From Dinoroseobacter sp049801095 (GTDB lineage: Bacteria > Pseudomonadota > Alphaproteobacteria > Rhodobacterales > Rhodobacteraceae): 64,000 bases of DNA. Under the pieces are notes generated by a model. That model was given only the letters and a program-made list of their open reading frames with translations. It was not told the DNA's origin and did no database searches. Shown piece after piece: positions 24,574 to 31,129 of this stretch. The DNA lies in NCBI RefSeq assembly GCF_049801095.1, contig NZ_JBNAGH010000002.1, forward strand, positions 682,001-746,000, in the 5' to 3' direction. The translations under genes and the position numbers were made by a program. The number at the start of each line of letters is the position of its first letter. Positions within the stretch are counted from its first letter, which is position 1.

Positions 24574-27257
24574 CAATGTTCCTCTCCGGCGGCCCGGGCA
24601 ATCAGCGCCAGCAACTCCGGCTTCACTATGGGTTTTTCGATATAGGGGCGTTTGGACCGCTCGAGAAACAGCACGACCTGCGCGCTCATGGCATCGCCGG
24701 TGATGAAGCCGGTGCGGCCCGCATTCTCCGGAGCGATGGCCTCGAGCGCCCGGTAGAAAGTCTCGCCATTCATCTCGGGCATCTTGAAATCACTGAGGAT
24801 GGCGTCGAAGGGCTCGGCTTCGGCCATGCGCAGCGCGGAGCGCGGATCCGTGGTGCAGGTGACCGAGAAGCCTTCTTCGGTCAGCATATCGCCGATCAGC
24901 CGGGCCACCACATCCTCGTCATCCACCACGAGGATCCGGCGCGCCTCGATCACCTTGGGGGCCGTCAGGATCGGGAAGGGCGCAGTCTTGCTGCAGGGCA
25001 AGGAGACGAAGAATTGCGTCCCCTTTCCGATCTTGGAGCGCACGGTCAGGGCACCCTCATGGCTCTGGACGATGCGGTGGCTGAAGGCGAGGCCGATCCC
25101 GGTCCCCTCGCCCACATCCTTGGTGGTGAAGAACGGCTCGAAGATCCGCGACTGGATCTCCTCGGGGATCCCGTGGCCGTTATCGGCGATCTCGATCCGG
25201 ACCTTGGCGCCCAGCACCCGGCTCCGCAAGGTGATGCGCCCGGCGCTGCCTTTGCTGCGCACGGCGTGGCCCGCATTCACAATGAGGTTGCTGAAGACCT
25301 GCGCGAGCTGGTCGAAATCACCCAGCACACGGGGCGCGCCCGGATCGAGATCCACCTCCACCACGGTGCCACTGGTCTTGAGCGAATAGCTCGACACCTC
25401 CAGCGCAGTTTCCACGATATCGTTCAGGCTGCAGATCTCGGTCTTGGTCGGACGTTGCCGGGCCATGGCGAGAAAGGTCCGCACGATCTTGGCCGCCCGC
25501 TCGGAGGATTGGCAGATCATGTCCATGCGCTCGGCCATGGCGGGGTCTTCGATCTTGCCCTGCAGCATCTGCGAGTAGCCAAACACCACCGAAAGCGGGT
25601 TGTTCAGCTCATGGGCGACCCCGGCCAGAAGCTCCCCCAGGGCCGAGAGCTTCTCGGTCTGGTGGGCGGTCTCGCGCTGCTGCGTGAGCTCTTCTTCGAG
25701 GGCGAGCTGGTCGGTCACGTCCTGGATCTGGATCAGGGAACCGCCAAAGGCCGTGGCATGGGCCTTGCCGATAAACTGGCGACCGGCGGCAGAGGCGAAA
25801 TGCATCTCGCGACCGGGCCGCGCGAACCCATTGATCAGCCAGTCGGAATAGGCCTGCTGACCCTGGCGCTCGGGGATGGCGAAGAACCCCGCCGCAATCT
25901 GGGCCTCAAGGGCCGCCGACAGGCTTTCGCCGGGCGCGAGCATCGCTGCGGGCTGTGTGTCGCCCATGATCTCGATCCAGGCCGAATTGGCGAAGATGAA
26001 GCACAAGTTCTCATCGACCAGCACGAACCCCTCTTCCAGCGCCTCGATTGCATCGCTGAGCATGTCCCGCGCCCGGGCCATGGAGTTGCGCTCTTCGGTA
26101 ATGTCGAGCGCGGTCACCATGAAGCCGCCGAGATTTGTCGGCTTGATGTTGGTCATGACAATGCGGCCATCGGTGAAGACGAACTCGCGCCCCTCGCCAA
26201 AGCTCCGGACCCAGTCTTCCATATCGGCGACGATCATCTCTTCGGTGACGCCGGGTGGCAGAACGACCACCCCCGCCCGGTAGATATCCCGGACACAATC
26301 GGCCACGGGGGTGCCGACCTCGAACGGGCTGCCGCGATAGCTCAGGATCATGTCCACGTAGCGCTGGTTGCAAGTCAGGAAGGTCATGTCGCTGCCCCAG
26401 ATCGCGAAACCTTCGTCGAGGGATTCCATCGCATCGAACAAGAGCTGCCGCGCGCGCGCCTCGGAATTGCGCTCCTCGGTGACGTCGAGCGTTGTGATCA
26501 GAACCCCGCCCAGATTGGTCTGCTTGGCCGAGGCCGAGATTGTGCGCCCATCCTTGAAATTAATCTCGATCGCGCCGCCGAAGTTGCGCGCCCAGCTCAT
26601 GTAGCCCTCAATCCACTCGGCCTCGCTCACCCCTTCTGGAATGACGAAGGCGCCCGAGCGAAAGGCCTCGCTGATGCAGGATTCGGCCGGCGCGCCAACC
26701 TCCCAGGGCGTGTCCCGGTAGGGCGTGATCATGCGCATGTAGTTGTCGTTGCACATCAGAAAGCGGAACTCCGCATCCCAGAGCGCGACCCCTTCCTGCA
26801 AGGCATCAAAGGCCGAGATGAGCTCGCGGCGGCGCGCTTCCTCGGCTTCCCGCGCCTCCATTCGGATGGTCACGTCCTCGATCGACAGAAGATACCCGCC
26901 CAGAGCCGTGCGCTTGGACGAGGCCATCAGCGTCCGGCCATCGGTCAGGGGCAGCACGATATCCGACTGGCAGCCCTTGACCGCCTCCAGCAGGCCCGCC
27001 GTCATCTCCTCCGGGGTCAGATCTTCGGGCACCACATAAGTTCCGGTGGCGAGTTGCTTGACCGCGAGATCCCCGGCATTGTCACCGATCTTGGGCACGA
27101 GCCCATCGGCAAAGGCGGTCTCCACGTATTTCTCGTTGAAGAGCACGAAGTTCATGTTCTCATCGAGCAGCGCAATGCCGTAGTCGATGCCGGAGAATGT
27201 ATCCTCCAGCAATGCCAGCGCTGCATCGCCATCAACATCGAACCGGGTTTCGGACAT
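24573..27257 (-). CDS. multi-PAS hybrid histidine kinase with C-terminal receiver
   Basis: About 894 residues: four tandem PAS domains of about 125 residues each (same DEGFA/VLxDE...FxxxN pattern and closing (L/I)xDVTEER), a dimerisation domain with the phospho-accepting His in GVAHELNNPLS (near residue 549), an ATPase domain (NLIVNAGHAV, DNGHGIP, FEPFFTTKD, GTGIGLAF), and a receiver (LVVDDED, ILSDFKMP). No membrane segments. Start choice: the frame stays open to 27344 (ATG after GGAG) but a promoter-like motif shared with neighbouring genes lies at 27301-27339, so the ATG at 27257 (MSETRFDVDG, AAGG upstream) is preferred. Kinase core is paralogous to the 9754 kinase. Confidence 0.85.
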   Translation of the reverse strand: MSETRFDVDGDAALALLEDTFSGIDYGIALLDENMNFVLFNEKYVETAFADGLVPKIGDNAGDLAVKQLATGTYVVPEDLTPEEMTAGLLEAVKGCQSDIVLPLTDGRTLMASSKRTALGGYLLSIEDVTIRMEAREAEEARRRELISAFDALQEGVALWDAEFRFLMCNDNYMRMITPYRDTPWEVGAPAESCISEAFRSGAFVIPEGVSEAEWIEGYMSWARNFGGAIEINFKDGRTISASAKQTNLGGVLITTLDVTEERNSEARARQLLFDAMESLDEGFAIWGSDMTFLTCNQRYVDMILSYRGSPFEVGTPVADCVRDIYRAGVVVLPPGVTEEMIVADMEDWVRSFGEGREFVFTDGRIVMTNIKPTNLGGFMVTALDITEERNSMARARDMLSDAIEALEEGFVLVDENLCFIFANSAWIEIMGDTQPAAMLAPGESLSAALEAQIAAGFFAIPERQGQQAYSDWLINGFARPGREMHFASAAGRQFIGKAHATAFGGSLIQIQDVTDQLALEEELTQQRETAHQTEKLSALGELLAGVAHELNNPLSVVFGYSQMLQGKIEDPAMAERMDMICQSSERAAKIVRTFLAMARQRPTKTEICSLNDIVETALEVSSYSLKTSGTVVEVDLDPGAPRVLGDFDQLAQVFSNLIVNAGHAVRSKGSAGRITLRSRVLGAKVRIEIADNGHGIPEEIQSRIFEPFFTTKDVGEGTGIGLAFSHRIVQSHEGALTVRSKIGKGTQFFVSLPCSKTAPFPILTAPKVIEARRILVVDDEDVVARLIGDMLTEEGFSVTCTTDPRSALRMAEAEPFDAILSDFKMPEMNGETFYRALEAIAPENAGRTGFITGDAMSAQVVLFLERSKRPYIEKPIVKPELLALIARAAGEEH

Positions 27258-27300
27258 GCGTTCCGCCTTGTGCCACACAGGTCCAGACCAATCATGGTCA

Positions 27301-27339
27301 GATATCCCGAGCATGTCACTCAGTGTATCAATTGTATCA
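27301..27339 (-). promoter_or_regulatory. promoter-like element for the multi-PAS kinase
   Basis: On the minus strand TGATACAATTGA is followed, 32 bases from its first base, by GGATATC. The same 12-mer and the same 32-base offset to GGATACA occur before both tandem VPLPA-CTERM genes (29210-29248 and 29975-30013). It sits 44 bases before the proposed kinase start at 27257, which is why the longer start at 27344 is doubted. Confidence 0.5.
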
Positions 27340-27428
27340 GGCATCCGGTCTCCGATGGAAACGAACGGCGTCACGCGACGCCGCCCCTGCGCATCCGCAA
27401 TTCCGTGAGTGATGACGGTGCGACCCGC

Positions 27429-28136
27429 TCAGCCGGCTGAGGCCGGTTTGCGCCGCCGCTGCAGGGCCGCCAGGGCCAGCCCGCTCGCCCCCAAGAGGAG
27501 CACCGGCGCTGGAAGCGGCACAGGCGCGGGCGCATCCGAGCCGCGCTGGATGGTGAAGAGGACATTGTCGATGCCGAATGCCTCGATATTGGTCAACCCA
27601 TCGAGAAAGGCGATCTCGAGATAGGAGGCCTGCTCCCCTGCGAAATCCCAGCCGATGAATTGCTGCGTCTGGTCTGGCGCATCCGCAATCTCCAGACTGG
27701 CGATCAGGGTGTCGGTCGCGTCATAGACATTGACCGCAACCTCCCGCCCGCCATCGGCAAGATCGCTGAACTCCGCGCCCCAGGCGAGCATCGGCGTGTC
27801 GAAATCGATCCGCATCGCCTCGTCCAGCGTCGAGGCCCCGAGGATGAAGGTCGTCCCATCCAGGTGAAACCCGGAGAAGTCCGGACCCACTTCGGTGCGG
27901 TTATAGGCTCCCGGGAAATTCTCGAGATCCGGACCGGAGAAGGCCAGCTTGTTCACCTGCAGCGTGCTGCCACCGAAGCTCTGGTTGATGGCCTGATCGT
28001 TGAAATCAACGCTGAATTGCGGACCCGTATCCTGCACGAACTGGGCTTGGTCGGAATAGATGATCGGGGCCGCACTGGCCGCCGAGGTAAGCATGAGCGC
28101 ACCCAGAGCGGGCGCTGCAAAACAAACTTTTTTCAA
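27429..28136 (-). CDS. VPLPA-CTERM (PEP-CTERM-like) exported protein 1, TTG start
   Basis: The 235-residue protein ends with the sorting signal PVPLPAPVLLLGASGLALAAL followed by basic RRRK: recognition motif, membrane helix, arginine cluster, as in VPLPA-CTERM proteins processed by a rhodobacterial exosortase-type enzyme. A Sec signal (KKVCFAAPALGALMLTSAASA) begins at a TTG preceded by GGAG at 7-base spacing, so 28136 is chosen; an in-frame ATG at 28181 lacks a ribosome site. The body is a beta-rich domain of unknown ligand. It follows the small GTG-start gene by 28 bases. No exosortase gene is in the window. Confidence 0.75.
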   Translation of the reverse strand: MKKVCFAAPALGALMLTSAASAAPIIYSDQAQFVQDTGPQFSVDFNDQAINQSFGGSTLQVNKLAFSGPDLENFPGAYNRTEVGPDFSGFHLDGTTFILGASTLDEAMRIDFDTPMLAWGAEFSDLADGGREVAVNVYDATDTLIASLEIADAPDQTQQFIGWDFAGEQASYLEIAFLDGLTNIEAFGIDNVLFTIQRGSDAPAPVPLPAPVLLLGASGLALAALQRRRKPASAG

Positions 28137-28164
28137 AGCTTTGTCTCCGTTTGAAAAGGGGAAA

Positions 28165-28362
28165 TCAGAAGATGAAATCATCAAGGATGATATGGGGAAC
28201 GATGCCCGGATCCTCGGGCTCCAACGCCGGGGCCACATCGCTGACCCAGCCATCCGTCTCGGACAGCGCAGTACCTTCCAAGGTCGCCTGCAGGGTCTCC
28301 GGCTCGATGATGGCCTTGCCCCGAGCCAGGGCGACGGGGGCTTCGTTAAACTCAAAAAACAC
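28165..28362 (-). CDS. small acidic protein, 65 residues, GTG start
   Basis: A GTG at 28362 has AAAGGAG seven bases upstream and opens a 65-residue frame (VFFEFNEAPVALARGK... ending HIILDDFIF). The protein is acidic, with no membrane segment, cysteine cluster or signal peptide. Codon use looks coding, unlike the upstream part of the same open frame, which is rich in out-of-frame residues and covers a terminator. It lies directly before VPLPA-CTERM protein 1 and probably shares its transcript. No family is recognised. It may be a regulator, a chaperone for the exported protein, or a secreted peptide. Confidence 0.5.
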   Translation of the reverse strand: MFFEFNEAPVALARGKAIIEPETLQATLEGTALSETDGWVSDVAPALEPEDPGIVPHIILDDFIF

Positions 28363-28500
28363 AATCCAACTCCTTTGGTCTTGGGCATGGCGCGCCCGTA
28401 TGGACCCGCCCTCTTTGGCAGCGTTCTTTGTCCGCGCGATTTCGCCGTTCGTCTGAATTGTGGAGATTGCGTACCGATTGTATCCGCGCGCGCCGGGCAC

Positions 28501-28537
28501 AAAAAAAAAACCTCCGGAGCAGGGAAGCATCCGGAGG
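28501..28537 (-). terminator. intrinsic terminator of VPLPA-CTERM gene 2
   Basis: On the minus strand CCTCCGGA-11-TCCGGAGG is followed by a run of at least ten T. It lies 30 bases after the stop of the gene at 28568. Nearly the same stem-loop ends the neighbouring duplicate. The rest of the 28363-28567 gap holds a GGATACAATCGG element (28474-28485, minus strand) that may be part of the promoter of the small gene. Confidence 0.85.
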
Positions 28538-28567
28538 CGCACTGGTTACACTGGAGGAACGGTCCTG

Positions 28568-29149
28568 CTAGCTCGGGCGTCGGCGGATCCCCAAGACGCC
28601 GAGCGCCGTCGCCAACAGGACAAACCCGGCCGGCAATGGCACGGGTGTGGGAGACGGGACCGACGGGTCCCGGTTGAGGTCAAAGGTGATCTCTTCAAAA
28701 AGCGCGGCGTTATCGATCGCCTCTTCAAAAGTTGCCGGACCAACCCCGTTGATGCGGAACAAGTCGAATTCGGGCGTATCGAACTGCCCGACAACGAGCG
28801 CGCCTTGCCCCTGGGAATCGGTGTAGTCATAAAGCCCGCTTTCCCAAACGAGCTCCCCTTCGAAATACCCTGCGAGCGTGAAGATGTTCGAGACATCGGA
28901 CCGCCGATCGATCTCAAAGGAGATGAGCGAGAACACCCCGGACTCGTGGGTAATCTCCATGCTTTTGGAGGCATCAAAGAAAGAGGTTCCAAGACCCTTT
29001 TCGATCACAGCGCCAAAGCCGGTCACTTCGAACCCTTTCTCCGAATAGGGGAGCAGTTCGAGCTCCTCCTCGAACTCCAGCGTGACGGGGGTGGCCCCCA
29101 CAGCGGGCGCAAGGGCCAGCAGACCAAGGGCGATGGCTAGGCTTTTCAT
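28568..29149 (-). CDS. VPLPA-CTERM exported protein 2
   Basis: A 193-residue protein with a Sec signal (MKSLAIALGLLALAPAVGA, residues 1-19) and a C-terminal sorting signal PVPLPAGFVLLATALGVLGI plus RRR. The body matches protein 3 position by position (VTLEFE/T, EKGFE, FFDAS, GVFSL, EIDRR, GELVWESG.YD, FDTP). It is expected to be exported, processed at the C-terminus and released or anchored at the cell surface, perhaps with exopolysaccharide. GGAG precedes the ATG at 29149. Function unknown. Confidence 0.75.
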   Translation of the reverse strand: MKSLAIALGLLALAPAVGATPVTLEFEEELELLPYSEKGFEVTGFGAVIEKGLGTSFFDASKSMEITHESGVFSLISFEIDRRSDVSNIFTLAGYFEGELVWESGLYDYTDSQGQGALVVGQFDTPEFDLFRINGVGPATFEEAIDNAALFEEITFDLNRDPSVPSPTPVPLPAGFVLLATALGVLGIRRRPS

Positions 29150-29209
29150 TCAGGTCTCCACAAGGATGGGGGCAACCGCGCCCCGATTGCCTCTACCCTG
29201 ACCGCGGAG

Positions 29210-29248
29210 TGTATCCCGGTGACGTCGCGCCAGGTTTCAATTGTATCA
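29210..29248 (-). promoter_or_regulatory. promoter-like element of VPLPA-CTERM gene 2
   Basis: TGATACAATTGAAAC (minus strand, from 29248) with GGATACA starting 32 bases downstream (29216-29210). TTGAAA and GGATAC would be -35 and -10 boxes 18 bases apart. The first part also matches the motif before the globin gene, so it may be a regulator site instead. Confidence 0.55.
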
Positions 29249-29275
29249 CTCTGTGGCCCGCCCGCAGGCGCGCAC

Positions 29276-29312
29276 AAAAAAAAACCCTCCGGAGCAGGAC
29301 GCATCCGGAGGG
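29276..29312 (-). terminator. intrinsic terminator of VPLPA-CTERM gene 3
   Basis: On the minus strand CCCTCCGGA-10-TCCGGAGGG is followed by nine T. It lies 28 bases after the stop of the gene at 29340 and is nearly identical to the terminator at 28501. Confidence 0.85.
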
Positions 29313-29339
29313 GCACTCGTTACGCGCGGGGCCTTGGCG

Positions 29340-29909
29340 TCAGGAAGAAAACCGCCGCAGCCCCAGCCCCGCCAAAGCGGAGCCCAGTAGGAACAGGCTT
29401 GCCGGCAGCGGCACGGGCGCTGGCGCATCCCGCTGCAGGTCGAAAGTCATATCATTGAAGAAAATCAGGTTATCGAGCGCATCGTCATCGGTGACCGGCC
29501 CGGCCCCTACGATCAGGAATGTATCGAAATAGGGCGTGTCGAACCCGCTGATTTCAAGCGCACCCGCGCCCTGCTGATCACCGAAATCATAAGCCCCGCT
29601 TTCCCAGACAAGCTCGCCATCCAGATAGCCCTCCAGCGAGAAGGCGTTCTGGACATCCGGGCGGCGGTCGATCTCGAGACTCAGCAGAGAGAACACCCCC
29701 GCCTGACGGGAAATCTCAATGCTCCGGGAGGCGTCGAAGAACTCCGAGGCCAGCCCATCCTCGACCAACGCCCCATGCCCCGAGATCTCGAACCCCTTTT
29801 CGGTCTGCGGCAGAAATTCGAAATCTGCCGTGAACTCCAGGGTCACAGGCGTCGCGTTGGCGGTGGGGGCCACCAGCGCGATACCAGCTGCGATCAAAAG
29901 GGGCTTCAT
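29340..29909 (-). CDS. VPLPA-CTERM exported protein 3
   Basis: A 189-residue paralogue of protein 2: Sec signal MKPLLIAAGIALVAPTANA, beta-rich body, and C-terminal PVPLPASLFLLGSALAGLGL plus RR. The ATG at 29909 follows GGAGAG; six upstream codons in the open frame are excluded for lack of a ribosome site. Aromatic and acidic positions that differ from protein 2 (for example PQTEKGFEISGHG versus PYSEKGFEVTGFG) suggest related but not identical roles. Function unknown. Confidence 0.75.
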   Translation of the reverse strand: MKPLLIAAGIALVAPTANATPVTLEFTADFEFLPQTEKGFEISGHGALVEDGLASEFFDASRSIEISRQAGVFSLLSLEIDRRPDVQNAFSLEGYLDGELVWESGAYDFGDQQGAGALEISGFDTPYFDTFLIVGAGPVTDDDALDNLIFFNDMTFDLQRDAPAPVPLPASLFLLGSALAGLGLRRFSS

Positions 29910-29974
29910 ACTCACTACTCTCCACAAGGACCGAGCGGCTGTGCTCGGCTCATGCGGGGGTTGTGACGCCCTTC

Positions 29975-30013
29975 TGTATCCGCGTTACGTCGCGGGATGT
30001 CTCAATTGTATCA
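29975..30013 (-). promoter_or_regulatory. promoter-like element of VPLPA-CTERM gene 3
   Basis: TGATACAATTGAGAC (minus strand, from 30013) with GGATACA 32 bases downstream (29981-29975). The CGCGACGT core between the boxes is also shared with the copy at 29210-29248. Confidence 0.55.
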
Positions 30014-30022
30014 CCGCTCGGA

Positions 30023-30766
30023 TCAGTGGCTGAGCACCTGATCGAGGAAAGTCCGCGTGCGGTCGCTTTGCGGGTTGGTAAAGAAGCTCTCGGGGTCGTT
30101 TTCCTCGATGATCTCGCCCGCATCCATAAAGATCACGCGGTCGGCGACCTTGCGGGCAAAGCCCATCTCATGGGTCACACAAATCATGGTCATCCCCTCT
30201 TCGGCGAGGGTCACCATGACGTCGAGAACCTCGCCGATCATCTCCGGATCGAGCGCAGAGGTCGGCTCGTCAAAGAGCAGGATCTCGGGCTTCATGCAAA
30301 GCGCCCGGGCAATCGCCACGCGCTGCTGCTGGCCACCAGAGAGTTGGCCGGGATACTTGGGGGCCTGGTTCGCGATCTGCACCTTCTCCAGATACATCAT
30401 CGCGGTGGCCTCGGCCTCCTCCTGCGGGATCTTGCGCGCGAGCATGGGCGCCAGCGTGCAGTTTTCGAGAATGGTCAGATGCGGGAAAAGGTTGAAGTGC
30501 TGAAAGCACATGCCGACATCCTGCCGGAGCTGGTCGATCTTGGGATCATCGGCGGCAATCGGGTGGCCGTTGATCTCGATGACCCCGGACTGATGCTCTT
30601 CGAGCTGGTTGATCGTCCGGATCATGGTGGACTTGCCGGACCCCGAGGGGCCACAGACGACGATCTTTTCCCCCTTGGTGACGGTCAGATTGATCGACTT
30701 CAGGGCGTGGAAGGTTCCGTAGAACTTGTTCACATCGGTGAGTTGCACCGCGGGGATCGTCGTCAT
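30023..30766 (-). CDS. aapP: amino-acid ABC transporter ATPase (AapP/GlnQ-like)
   Basis: A 247-residue polar amino acid importer ATPase: Walker A GPSGSGKS (about residues 39-46), signature LSGGQQQR, Walker B ILLFDEP, switch His in VTHEMG. It is the last gene of the hyu-type catabolic operon and follows the RidA gene by 18 bases. No permease or binding protein is next to it; the only matching ones in the window are AapJQM at 45320-48683, which in turn lack an ATPase. The two sets probably form one importer, although a shared or missing partner elsewhere in the genome is possible. Confidence 0.82.
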   Translation of the reverse strand: MTTIPAVQLTDVNKFYGTFHALKSINLTVTKGEKIVVCGPSGSGKSTMIRTINQLEEHQSGVIEINGHPIAADDPKIDQLRQDVGMCFQHFNLFPHLTILENCTLAPMLARKIPQEEAEATAMMYLEKVQIANQAPKYPGQLSGGQQQRVAIARALCMKPEILLFDEPTSALDPEMIGEVLDVMVTLAEEGMTMICVTHEMGFARKVADRVIFMDAGEIIEENDPESFFTNPQSDRTRTFLDQVLSH

Positions 30767-30784
30767 GGCATGTCCTCTCGAAGG

Positions 30785-31129
30785 TCAGCGGCGCACCGCT
30801 GCGGTTATGATGATTTCAACTTTCAAGACATCGCGGGCGAGCCGCGCCTCGCCACAGGCGCGCGCGGGGGCATGGCCCTCGGGCACCCAGGCATCCCAGA
30901 CCGCGTTCATCTCGGCGAAATCCGCCATGTCGCGGAGCCAGACGATCGCCTGCAGGATGTGTTCGCGGTCCGAGCCCGCTTGTTCCAAGAGCGCGTCGAT
31001 GCGCGACAGGCAATCGGCGGTCTGCTCGGCCACTGTCTCGCCCGCGCCGACCTGGCCGCAGAGATAGGCCACGTCGTTGTGGATGACGATCTTGCTCATC
31101 CGTTGGCCGGTTTCCAGTCTCGTGATCAT
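30785..31129 (-). CDS. RidA family enamine/imine deaminase
   Basis: A 114-residue RidA/YjgF/UK114 protein with the typical YLCGQVGAGETVAEQTADCLSRIDALL opening and the catalytic-arginine region (PARACGEARLA) before the last strand. It hydrolyses reactive 2-aminoacrylate-type enamines and imines to ketoacids and ammonia. Its start ATG overlaps the stop of the acyl-CoA synthetase by 4 bases, so it belongs to the catabolic operon. The FAD amine oxidase that opens the operon would form imines, which gives RidA a direct substrate. Confidence 0.85.
   Translation of the reverse strand: MITRLETGQRMSKIVIHNDVAYLCGQVGAGETVAEQTADCLSRIDALLEQAGSDREHILQAIVWLRDMADFAEMNAVWDAWVPEGHAPARACGEARLARDVLKVEIIITAAVRR

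Larger units (their letters stand above)
28501..30013 (-). repeat. tandem duplication: promoter + VPLPA-CTERM gene + terminator, two copies
   Basis: Two units, 28501-29248 and 29276-30013, each carry the same promoter-like element, the same leader (CCTTGTGGAGA before the start), a paralogous VPLPA-CTERM gene and the same terminator stem-loop. Proteins are similar over their whole length but clearly diverged, so the duplication is not recent while the control elements stayed conserved. Confidence 0.75.

Noticed and set aside
24576..27440. 954-codon plus-strand frame opposite the multi-PAS kinase
   Set aside because: Shadow frame; low-complexity Gly/His/Arg composition.
28166..28542. Longer 125-codon version of the small gene before VPLPA-CTERM protein 1
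   Set aside because: The first 60 codons run through a terminator stem-loop and poly-T tract; only the part after the GTG at 28362 has a ribosome site and coding character.
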